NCBI GenBank assembly: GCA_021845325.1
Contig: JAKBRR010000060.1
Span: 1 to 8,145, forward strand
Length of the DNA stretch: 8,145 bases
From: Thermoplasmata archaeon
GTDB lineage: Archaea; Thermoplasmatota; Thermoplasmata; Thermoplasmatales; Thermoplasmataceae
Direction: 5' to 3'
The translations under genes were made by a program, and so were the position numbers. Under the pieces are notes generated by a model that was given only the letters and a program-made list of their open reading frames with translations, did no database searches and had not been told where the DNA came from. Shown one piece after another: positions 1 through 6,625 of this stretch (its first letter is position 1; each line of letters starts with the position of its first letter).

Positions 1-801
1 AAGCCCTCCGCCTATTATCTTTCCCAAAATGGTTAGATCCGGGTTTAAATCAGCAATATTCTGGTAACCATTATACCCAAACCTGAATCCGGTTATAACC
101 TCATCCAGTATAAGCAGTGCTCCATTTTCATGACATATTTTCTCGAGGCTTTTTAAATAGCCAGCATCTGGATTAATAAGACCTATATTTCCAAGAATTG
201 GTTCAACAATAAGCGCAGCAATTTGATCCCTGTATTTCTTGAATAGTGCCTCAGTATCAGCAATATTGTTATAGTCTGATACGAGAACTGTTTTCCCAAT
301 TTCATCTGGAATTCCCGGGGATGAGGGTGTGCCAAATGTCAGTGCACCACTTCCCGCACTTATGAGGACATAATCATGCGATCCATGAAAACCGGCATTC
401 ATTTTTATGATTAACTTTCTGCCGGTATATGCTCTGGCTAGTCTAATGGCGTGCATTGTTGCTTCAGTGCCAGAATTGGTAAATCGCATCATTTCTATTG
501 AAGGAATTGCTGCCTTAATCTCATCAGCCAGTAATATTTCAAGCTCTGAGGGAACTCCAAGAGGTATACTCAAATAATCCAGTTCATGCACCTCAGAAAT
601 TACCTCTTCATTTCCATAACCTGCGATCATTGCGCCAAATCCCATATTAAAATCAAGATATTCTTTTCCATTCACGTCAAAAATTCTATCTCCTATAGCT
701 TTTCTAAAGTAAACAGGGTTTGGTGCATAATATCTTACGGGGGAATTTACCCCTCCAGGAAACATATTTTTAGCCTTGTTGAAGAGGTCAGCTGAATTCA
801 T
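1..801 (-). CDS. hemL: Glutamate-1-semialdehyde 2,1-aminomutase (HemL), N-terminal part, cut by window edge
   Basis: This PLP enzyme converts glutamate-1-semialdehyde to 5-aminolevulinate, the C5-pathway entry to heme and other tetrapyrroles, in the cytoplasm. Translating the minus strand from ATG at 801-799 gives 267 codons with no stop before the window edge, so about the last third of a roughly 420-residue family member is missing. Visible landmarks in order are FPGGVNSPVR near residue 14, the PLP-phosphate region NSGTEATMHAIRLAR, FHGSHD, LILDEVITGFRFG, and LGKIIGGG, where K261 is the expected Schiff-base lysine. The GGVNSPVR start and the GKIIGGG context separate HemL from other class III aminotransferases such as ornithine or GABA enzymes. 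The gene diverges from taw2, with 140 bases between the two starts. It would be missed by any ORF caller that needs a stop codon inside the window. The identity is well supported; the state of the C-terminus cannot be judged. Confidence 0.95.
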   Translation of the reverse strand, partial: MNSADLFNKAKNMFPGGVNSPVRYYAPNPVYFRKAIGDRIFDVNGKEYLDFNMGFGAMIAGYGNEEVISEVHELDYLSIPLGVPSELEILLADEIKAAIPSIEMMRFTNSGTEATMHAIRLARAYTGRKLIIKMNAGFHGSHDYVLISAGSGALTFGTPSSPGIPDEIGKTVLVSDYNNIADTEALFKKYRDQIAALIVEPILGNIGLINPDAGYLKSLEKICHENGALLILDEVITGFRFGYNGYQNIADLNPDLTILGKIIGGGL

Positions 802-821
802 TTGCAGGTATTATATCCGCG

Positions 822-827
822 AATTTA
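822..827 (-). promoter_or_regulatory. Possible TATA-like box for hemL
   Basis: On the minus strand TAAATT lies about 23-24 bases before the hemL ATG (801). That is the spacing expected if the transcript starts at or next to the start codon (leaderless). A second AT-rich hexamer, ATATAA (rc of 811-816), is too close to the ATG to serve as the box. I see no convincing Shine-Dalgarno motif. This is a weak call from spacing only. Confidence 0.3.
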
Positions 828-896
828 CGCTTTTCTTTTTGCGATTTCAATTTGATCTTACTGACATATCAAAGTTATCATAAAGACTAAAATTTG

Positions 897-905
897 TTTA
901 AAAAA
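897..905 (+). promoter_or_regulatory. TATA-like box for taw2
   Basis: TTTAAAAAA sits about 40 bases before the taw2 ATG (942). An archaeal start site about 25 bases downstream would fall near 926, giving a leader of about 16 bases with only a weak AGG-type ribosome site. The box lies inside an inverted repeat (AAAATTT 889-895 and AAATTTT 903-909), but such AT-only symmetry is common in AT-rich promoters and may mean nothing. Confidence 0.4.
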
Positions 906-941
906 TTTTGGACTGGTAAACAATAAAAAGTCTTCAGGCAT

Positions 942-1964
942 ATGTGCATATTGAAAAGTTACGGATTGTCCATACCTAGAGATAAATTCAGTTCGGTTTA
1001 CGACTATCTTCATGAAAATAACTTGCTCAGGGCTGATCTTAAGATCATTTCCAGAGGAAATTTACGCATTTTACCTGTTATCCACGAGGTCAATTTAGAT
1101 CCTTACAAGTCCGCAATTTTTGATTTTACATCTTCAGCGGAAAACTCAATCAGCGGAGTTCTGAATAAGATAACCTGGAATGATGACATTGAATATGGTG
1201 AAAGGAACAAATGGTACAGGTTGGGTAAATGTATTATTCTGAAAAATTGGAAAAATACTGATGAAGAAAAACAGGCAGCAATTGAAATTGTTAACAAATT
1301 CAAGGTTATATCAGTTTATGGGGAAACAGGTAAAATTTTGGGTGAGAAGAGGAAACCATCAGTCCATTTAATAGCGGGGAAAGAAGGAGAAATTCAATAT
1401 ATGGAGAATGGTGTGAAGTATATCTTTGATCCAGAAAAGGTAATGATAAGCAAGGGAAATTTAAGGGAAAGGAATTTTGTATCCAGGATTGGGATAAAAC
1501 CTGACAACGTTCTTGATATGTTTTCAGGCATAGGTTATTTTTCGTTGCCCATTGGGAAATACTTGAATCCGAAAACCCAGACCTGTATAGATGTCAATGA
1601 AAACGCACTGAATTATTTAAAAAAAGCTGTCAAATTGAACCGGATATCATCAAAATTTTTTATTTATAACGAAGATTGCAGATGCTTTCATGGGAAAATG
1701 AGATATGACCTTATTATAATGGGTAATTTCAAAAGTTATTTGTATTTACCATTTGCATTACGGAATGCTAATGCGGGCAGCCGGGTAATATTACATATCA
1801 TAACACCAACAGAAAAGATTTTAGATACGAACTATCAAATCATGGAAAGAATTAACAAATTTGGATATCGCGCAATAATCGAGAATGCGCATAAAGTGAA
1901 ATCCTTTTCACCGCACGTATGGCATGTGTCTGTAACAGTTCTCATACTCCAGACGCCATTATAG
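942..1964 (+). CDS. taw2: tRNA-Phe (4-demethylwyosine-37 C7) aminocarboxypropyltransferase, Taw2/TYW2 family
   Basis: Taw2 transfers the 3-amino-3-carboxypropyl group of S-adenosylmethionine to C7 of the tricyclic base at position 37 of tRNA-Phe, a step in wyosine-derivative synthesis after Taw1. The 340-residue product has the COG2520 N-terminal region (IPRDKFSSVYDYL, then ILPV near residue 43). It then has the conserved RKP...GKEGE...ENGVKYIFDPEKVMISKGN stretch at about 137-173, and a class I SAM-binding fold with motif I LDMFSGIGYFSLP (191-203) and an acidic residue at D217 ending strand 2. Where Trm5 methyltransferases have NLP or NPP, this protein reads IIMGNF (258-263), the MG form typical of TYW2/Taw2. 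The C-terminal SFSPHVWHV (321-329) also matches the Taw2 end motif. ATG 942 gives the expected N-terminus. It is probably monocistronic: hemL diverges from it and kdp has its own promoter. Confidence 0.88.
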   Translation: MCILKSYGLSIPRDKFSSVYDYLHENNLLRADLKIISRGNLRILPVIHEVNLDPYKSAIFDFTSSAENSISGVLNKITWNDDIEYGERNKWYRLGKCIILKNWKNTDEEKQAAIEIVNKFKVISVYGETGKILGEKRKPSVHLIAGKEGEIQYMENGVKYIFDPEKVMISKGNLRERNFVSRIGIKPDNVLDMFSGIGYFSLPIGKYLNPKTQTCIDVNENALNYLKKAVKLNRISSKFFIYNEDCRCFHGKMRYDLIIMGNFKSYLYLPFALRNANAGSRVILHIITPTEKILDTNYQIMERINKFGYRAIIENAHKVKSFSPHVWHVSVTVLILQTPL

Positions 1965-2025
1965 TGTATATTTGTTTAATGAAACATATTTCAAATTGTA
2001 GGCATTCTAAACTCGTTATAAAAAA

Positions 2026-2042
2026 TAAATAAAAATTATTTA
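2026..2042. promoter_or_regulatory. AT-only palindrome upstream of kdp (candidate regulator site)
   Basis: TAAATAA, three A residues, then TTATTTA form a perfect 7-base inverted repeat in the taw2-kdpF gap, about 65 bases upstream of the kdp TATA box. The position suits an activator site or an upstream element. The composition is pure A/T in an AT-rich gap, so chance symmetry is a real possibility. A shorter inverted repeat, TGAAA-CATA-TTTCA, lies at 1980-1993 just after taw2. Confidence 0.25.
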
Positions 2043-2105
2043 AAAAGAGACACTCAAGAATTCTATAGATTAGTGATAAATATTTTACACATTTTAGCCT
2101 TAAAA

Positions 2106-2113
2106 TTTAAATA
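2106..2113 (+). promoter_or_regulatory. TATA box of the kdpFABC operon
   Basis: TTTAAATA, continuing as TACATA, is preceded by an A-rich element (TTAAAA). The box centre is near 2110, so an archaeal transcription start is expected at about 2134-2136, exactly on the TTG start codon of kdpF at 2135. This predicts a leaderless operon mRNA and independently supports the unusual kdpF start. It is the clearest promoter in the window. Confidence 0.55.
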
Positions 2114-2134
2114 TACATAGAAAATTAAAGTGGG

Positions 2135-2233
2135 TTGATTTCACTGAGCTATTGGATAATACCATTGATCATAGTCGTTGCTTTTACCTCAGGTTATCTT
2201 CTTTACAGCATATTCAGAGCTGAGAAACTATGA
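2135..2233 (+). CDS. kdpF: KdpF, small membrane subunit of the K+-transporting KdpFABC ATPase
   Basis: This 32-residue open frame directly precedes kdpA and overlaps it by 4 bases (ATGA at 2230-2233). It encodes one hydrophobic helix (about residues 6-26, WIIPLIIVVAFTSGYLLYSI) followed by FRAEKL. This matches the KdpF pattern of a single span ending in GYL-x-YxLxxAE. In the known complex KdpF sits in the membrane against KdpA and stabilises the pump. An in-frame TAA at 2126-2128 limits the start to TTG 2135 or CTG 2144. TTG is preferred because it lies about 25 bases from the TATA box and gives a leaderless start. No clear Shine-Dalgarno motif precedes it. Its small size and non-ATG start make it easy to overlook. 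Position, length, topology and C-terminal motif agree, but a sequence this short cannot be proven by inspection. Confidence 0.85.
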   Translation: MISLSYWIIPLIIVVAFTSGYLLYSIFRAEKL

Positions 2234-3993
2234 TAAGTGGTGGATCTTCAACAAACTTCTGGCTTAACTTTTTTGTCAACAACAGGCTTTTTTCAGGAAC
2301 AGTTATAATTTTGATCTATCTCATTGTAATATCGATATTTGGATTTATAATAGCGGATCATATAAAAAAAATATACCTTGGCCAACGTACAATATTAACA
2401 GGATTTTCTGAGAAGGCAATATATTTTATAGAAAAAATAAGTGGTGTAGATGAAAATGAGTCACATACATTTAAAGGATATTTCTTCAGTCTTCTTTTTT
2501 TCAATTTGATGGCAGGGGTTTTTACCCTCTTATTTTTGCTAATTCAAACAAACTACTTCCCGCTGCCAGGTCAGAGAGGTTTTTCATTTTCCCTTGCCAT
2601 AAATACAATAAGCAGCTTTCTTACAAATACAAACCTCCAGAATTATTCATCACCGCAGCGTTTATCATATTATGAACTCACCATTGTAATAATAGGATTA
2701 ATGTTTCTGTCTGCTGGAACTGGTTTCGCTGCCTCAATGGCATTTATCAGGGGAATCATTAAGGATGATGGGAAGCTGGGAAATTTTTTCCATGATTTTC
2801 TTGTGGCTATTTTCGAGTTAATCTTGCCATTATCTCTTCTTGCAACAGTGATATTTCTCTTTATCGGGATTCCGGAAACCACATCATCTTTTCTATATAT
2901 ACACCCATTTTTCTCCAAATCGGTGATAGGTATACCCATAGGACCGGTTGCTTCTCTTGAAGGCATAAAGAATATAGGAACAAATGGTGGTGGATTTTAT
3001 GGGGCAAATGCCGGATATCCTTTTGAGAATCCAAACTGGATCTCAAATATTGTTGAAGTTGTTTCATTCACAATAATACCGATGGGGTCAATCTTTGCAC
3101 TTGGCAGGGTTCTGGAGAGTCGAAATTTTGGAAGGATGGTTTTTGGTGTCATCATGTCACTATTTATGCTCAGTGCTTTTTTTACATTTTTTGGAGAATA
3201 TGCAGGCCTTCCCACAATGAGTAATCTTGGATTATTCTACACAGGGAATTTCCTTGGTAAGGAGACAGCATTGGGAATCTCGCAAACATCCATATTTGCA
3301 TCAGGGGCAACTATGACGTCCACTGGAGCAGCTAATTCAGCATTGAACGCGTTTACACCCGCAGGAATTCTAGGAGTGCTCTTTCCAATGTTGCTAAATG
3401 ATCCACTTGGTGGCGTAGGTACCGGTATTCTAAACATATTTACATATGTTATTTTCACGATTTTTTTAGTAGCTCTAATGGTTGGAAAACTTCCTGAGCT
3501 CTTTAGCCTGAAGATAAGCTCAAAAGAGATAAAATATTCAACATATTCACTTATTACACATCCACTCCTCATTGTTGTTCCGCTGGGAATCACTCTCCTG
3601 ATTCCTGCATTAATGTCAAGTTTTGTAAGTCCCAGACCGGACCAGATAACAGAATTGCTTTATGAGTTTTCCTCAGCTGCAGCAAACAATGGGTCCGCCA
3701 TGGGCGGATTTCAGGTCAATCAGGCATTTTTTAATATTCTGGAAGCGGGTATTATGCTTACAGGCAGGTTTCTTGTAATGGGATTCCAGCTCATGATAGC
3801 TCAGTCATTTGCTTTCAAAAAACCAAAGGTAACTTACGGGAGATCAGTTAATGTGGGTTCATTCTGGTTTGGTTTCATGTTATTTTTTACCATGATACTT
3901 CTTGGTTTACTGTCATTTTTCCCGGTTCTTGCACTGGGTCCACTTCTTGCGTGGGGAAAGGACTTTAACCTTCTAATTGGGGTGATTCATTGA
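2230..3993 (+). CDS. kdpA: KdpA, K+-translocating subunit of the KdpFABC ATPase
   Basis: KdpA is the channel-like subunit that selects K+ with high affinity from outside the cell. It belongs to the superfamily of K+ transporters with four membrane-pore-membrane repeats. The 587-residue product is mostly hydrophobic, with about ten spans expected. All four selectivity-filter loops can be seen: LTNTNLQNYS (131-140, including the conserved Q137), IGTNGGGFYGAN (249-260) followed by PFENPN, TSTGAANSALNAF (363-375, G366), and SSAAANNGSAMGGF (481-494, G488). GPVASLEGIK (238-247) and FGGVG-like LGGVGTG (393-399) are further family signatures. The protein is about 30 residues longer than E. coli KdpA, partly from extra polar N-terminal residues before the first span. 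ATG 2230 overlaps the kdpF stop, implying translational coupling. The gene ends 4 bases inside kdpB. The identity is secure. Confidence 0.98.
   Translation: MISGGSSTNFWLNFFVNNRLFSGTVIILIYLIVISIFGFIIADHIKKIYLGQRTILTGFSEKAIYFIEKISGVDENESHTFKGYFFSLLFFNLMAGVFTLLFLLIQTNYFPLPGQRGFSFSLAINTISSFLTNTNLQNYSSPQRLSYYELTIVIIGLMFLSAGTGFAASMAFIRGIIKDDGKLGNFFHDFLVAIFELILPLSLLATVIFLFIGIPETTSSFLYIHPFFSKSVIGIPIGPVASLEGIKNIGTNGGGFYGANAGYPFENPNWISNIVEVVSFTIIPMGSIFALGRVLESRNFGRMVFGVIMSLFMLSAFFTFFGEYAGLPTMSNLGLFYTGNFLGKETALGISQTSIFASGATMTSTGAANSALNAFTPAGILGVLFPMLLNDPLGGVGTGILNIFTYVIFTIFLVALMVGKLPELFSLKISSKEIKYSTYSLITHPLLIVVPLGITLLIPALMSSFVSPRPDQITELLYEFSSAAANNGSAMGGFQVNQAFFNILEAGIMLTGRFLVMGFQLMIAQSFAFKKPKVTYGRSVNVGSFWFGFMLFFTMILLGLLSFFPVLALGPLLAWGKDFNLLIGVIH
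3979..3986 (+). promoter_or_regulatory. Strong ribosome binding site that fixes the TTG start of kdpB
   Basis: GGGGTGAT contains GGTGAT, a perfect match to the archaeal 16S anti-Shine-Dalgarno complement AGGAGGTGAT. It lies 3-4 bases before TTG at 3990, inside the last codons of kdpA. It is the strongest such motif in the window and the main reason to accept TTG as the kdpB start. Confidence 0.65.
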
Positions 3994-5981
3994 AGATCAA
4001 CATAGAGCCTGTAATTATAGCACTGAAAAACTTCAGACCAGACAGGTTAATCAGGAATCCAGTGATGTTTGTAACAGAGATTGCCCTGATAATGTCAATA
4101 TACTTATTGATATTTAGTGGACAATACGGTCTTCCAGTTTCACCCAGATATATCTATTTCTATACTGCGGTCATAATACTTCTATTTCTCACTGTTTTCT
4201 TCTCAAACATTGCTGAATCCTTGTCTGAGGGAAAGAGCAAAGCAATTACTGACAGTCTGAAGAAAATCAGGCAAAAAACAATTGCACATGTTATTGAAGG
4301 ATCAACGATAAGAGATGTTCCTTCAGAAGAGTTAAGAACAGGAATGATCGTTTTAGTAAACAAAAATGAATTCGTGCCTAACGACGGTGAAATAATAGAA
4401 GGTTCCGGCTATTTCAACGAATCTTCGATTACTGGCGAATCTAAACCAATGATGAAGGTTGTAGGTGATAGTGTAACAGGTTCGACTGTTTTAACCACAG
4501 ATTCTGTAAAGATAAGGATTACGGCGGACCCGGGGGAAACGTTTCTAGACAAAATGATCGCCCTTGTTGGCAATTCAGTTCGTGAAAAAACTCCTAATGA
4601 AATAGCGTTGAATGTAATGCTTTCAGGTCTTACATTGATCTTCCTCATAATCACGGCATCAATTTTTTCACTGGCAGATTTCCTGGGCATTAATCTGAAT
4701 CTTTTCATACTTATCGTTCTCCTGATTTGCCTCATTCCTACAACAATTGGAGCCCTTCTTCCTGCTCTTGGAATCGCTGCCATAAACAAGGTCTCTCAAT
4801 TTAATATAATAGCCAAAAGTGGCAGGGCAGTTGAAAATGCAGGAGATATAGATACGATAATTCTTGACAAAACTGGAACTATAACCATAGGAGACAGGCA
4901 GGCCATTAACTTCTATCCAGTTCCAGGTATTGACAGGAGTGAATTCCTGAGATACTGCTATCTCTCTTCTGCTGAAGATGTGACCAAGGAGGGAATATCC
5001 ATAGTGAAACTGTGTGAATCATCTGGTTTAGATACTGAGAAGTTTGGAGGTTTGTCTGGAGAATTCATTCCATTTACATCAGATACAAAGTACAGTGGAG
5101 TAAAAATTGATGATGTTGTTATTTTGAAGGGGGCAATGAAATCAATCTCAGAGAAAATTGGCCGAAACGATAGTTTCATAGAAGGAATTAGTGCTGAAAT
5201 ATCAAGCAAGGGGGGAACTGCCATGACCTTGTGTAAAAATGATCAGTTCCTTGGAGTTATTGAATTAAATGATGTTATCAAACCGTGGATTAGAGAAAGA
5301 ATTGAAACTATGAAAAATATGAATATCAAAACAATTATGTGCACAGGAGACAATGAAATAACTGCCCAGTATATTGCCCGGGAGAGCGGTATAGAAGAAT
5401 TTGTTGCAAACGTTAAACCAGAGGACAAATTCAGGGAAGTAGAAAAGGAAAAAGACAAGCAGAGAATGGTTGCAATGGTGGGAGACGGGACCAATGATGC
5501 TCCTGCACTGGCGAGAGCTGATGTTGGCCTGGCTATGAATAGCGGCACTCAGGCTGCCAAGGACGCCGCAAATATGATTGATCTGGATAATGATCCGGCA
5601 AAGCTCATGGACGTAATATTTCTTGGAAAGCAGATTCTCATAACAAGAGGTTCTTTAACAACCTTTTCACTTGCAAATGATGTTGCAAAATATTTTGTCA
5701 TCATACCTGCCATGTTTTATCTTATCCCTCAGCTAGGTTTCGTAAATATAATGGGTTTTACTGATCCCCTGCTTGCCATAACATCGGCACTTATTTTTAA
5801 CACATTCATAATTCCTGCATTGATACCCATGGCACTCAAGGGGGTCAAATTCAAGGCTTCAGGGGCGGATGAACTTCTGAAAAGAAACATTATTTTATAT
5901 GGTGCAGGGGGCATTATCTTTCCATTTATCTGTATTGGCATTATCTATTTTCTATTGGCCGGAGTTGGTGTTACATGGTAA
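3990..5981 (+). CDS. kdpB: KdpB, catalytic P-type ATPase subunit of the KdpFABC K+ pump
   Basis: KdpB hydrolyses ATP to drive K+ uptake. The 663 residues (E. coli about 682) show the complete P-type ATPase layout: actuator loop SSITGESKP (145-153), membrane motif CLIPTTIGALLPALGIA (247-263), phosphorylation site DKTGTIT with D293, nucleotide domain PFTSDTKYSG with F362 and KGA with K380, TGDN (452-455), hinge GDGTNDAPALA (498-508), MNSGTQAAKDAANMIDLD, and RGSLTTFSLANDVAKYF, with D564 and K567 at the intramembrane charged pair known in KdpB. S151 in TGES aligns with the serine whose phosphorylation inhibits the E. coli pump. The start is TTG at 3990, overlapping the kdpA stop by 4 bases (TTGA) behind a strong GGTGAT site. 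The stop overlaps kdpC by 7 bases. No catalytic residue is missing, so an active enzyme is expected. Confidence 0.98.
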   Translation: MKINIEPVIIALKNFRPDRLIRNPVMFVTEIALIMSIYLLIFSGQYGLPVSPRYIYFYTAVIILLFLTVFFSNIAESLSEGKSKAITDSLKKIRQKTIAHVIEGSTIRDVPSEELRTGMIVLVNKNEFVPNDGEIIEGSGYFNESSITGESKPMMKVVGDSVTGSTVLTTDSVKIRITADPGETFLDKMIALVGNSVREKTPNEIALNVMLSGLTLIFLIITASIFSLADFLGINLNLFILIVLLICLIPTTIGALLPALGIAAINKVSQFNIIAKSGRAVENAGDIDTIILDKTGTITIGDRQAINFYPVPGIDRSEFLRYCYLSSAEDVTKEGISIVKLCESSGLDTEKFGGLSGEFIPFTSDTKYSGVKIDDVVILKGAMKSISEKIGRNDSFIEGISAEISSKGGTAMTLCKNDQFLGVIELNDVIKPWIRERIETMKNMNIKTIMCTGDNEITAQYIARESGIEEFVANVKPEDKFREVEKEKDKQRMVAMVGDGTNDAPALARADVGLAMNSGTQAAKDAANMIDLDNDPAKLMDVIFLGKQILITRGSLTTFSLANDVAKYFVIIPAMFYLIPQLGFVNIMGFTDPLLAITSALIFNTFIIPALIPMALKGVKFKASGADELLKRNIILYGAGGIIFPFICIGIIYFLLAGVGVTW

Positions 5982-6625
5982 AATTAAATCCTTATTTAAA
6001 AATCATGAGAAGCTCTGCCATAATGGCAGTTGTTATGATACTCTTTCTGGGGTTTATCATCCCTTCAATAACTGCTGAAATCGCAGAGCATATAGATCCT
6101 GGAAGCGCCATGGGTTCACCTGTGGAAATAAACGGCAAGGTATATGGAAGTTATTTGCTGGCTGAAGCTTTCAACAACAGTTCTCTCTTCTTCCAGGCAA
6201 GGCCTTCTGTAACTTCGTACAACTTATCAGAATCAGGTTCATGCACAGGATCTGGGGATTCATCACAGTCACTTAATTTCACATTGAATGCCTTAAGGGA
6301 ATTTGAAAGTAAAAATCCAGGGGTTAACCTGTCTTCCATTCCCTTTGCAATGATAGCATATTCCGCCTCAGGACTTGATCCAAATATACCGGTGGAAGGT
6401 GCGTACATTCAGATCCCGAGAATAGCATCAAACCTGTCCATATTATTCAATGGCTCTCTATCCATTAGCGTTCTCGAATCTGATCTTATGCAATATATAA
6501 ATTCAAGTGAACAGCAAAATTTTCCAATATTCGGAAGCTACTACACAAACACAATGGTTCTGAATGTGGACATCATAAATTTGATGATTAAGAATGGAGT
6601 GGTGCCAAAATCACTTCTTGATTAA
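5975..6625 (+). CDS. kdpC: KdpC, accessory subunit of the KdpFABC K+ pump
   Basis: KdpC is a single-span subunit needed for KdpFABC assembly and activity. The 216-residue product has a basic N-terminus, one membrane segment (about 13-34), then an external soluble domain. Family motifs are GSYLLAEAFNNSSLFFQARPS (58-78) and the diagnostic SASGLDPNIP (130-139) followed by QIPRIA (146-151). It is longer than E. coli KdpC (about 190). The exposed domain is rich in serine and asparagine and fairly poor in lysine and arginine, including a serine/glycine-rich stretch at about 84-99. That would suit exposure to an acidic medium, but this is an inference. ATG 5975 lies inside the kdpB end (ATGGTAA, 7-base overlap), with GGTG at 5967-5970 as ribosome site. 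Its last 15 bases overlap the end of the convergent Usp gene. Confidence 0.96.
   Translation: MVKLNPYLKIMRSSAIMAVVMILFLGFIIPSITAEIAEHIDPGSAMGSPVEINGKVYGSYLLAEAFNNSSLFFQARPSVTSYNLSESGSCTGSGDSSQSLNFTLNALREFESKNPGVNLSSIPFAMIAYSASGLDPNIPVEGAYIQIPRIASNLSILFNGSLSISVLESDLMQYINSSEQQNFPIFGSYYTNTMVLNVDIINLMIKNGVVPKSLLD

Noticed and set aside
586..795. 69-codon plus-strand open frame with an ATG start
   Set aside because: It lies wholly antisense to hemL, whose translation shows unmistakable family motifs. The plus-strand product is low-complexity and unlike any known protein.
942..1964. Annotation as Trm5 (tRNA m1G37 methyltransferase)
   Set aside because: The NLP/NPP catalytic-region motif of Trm5 is replaced by MGNF, and the C-terminus carries the Taw2-type VWHV motif.
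1965..2134. Possible small RNA or riboswitch before kdp
   Set aside because: The gap is AT-rich with only short A/T inverted repeats. The kdp transcript probably starts at the kdpF codon, leaving no leader for a riboswitch such as a c-di-AMP type.
3237..3593. 118-codon minus-strand open frame inside kdpA
   Set aside because: It is antisense to the third pore loop of KdpA, a strongly conserved region. It is a shadow of the real frame with no promoter or ribosome site.
4409..4789. 126-codon minus-strand open frame inside kdpB
   Set aside because: It is antisense to the actuator and membrane motifs of KdpB. Coding constraint lies on the plus strand, and the product has no recognisable domain.
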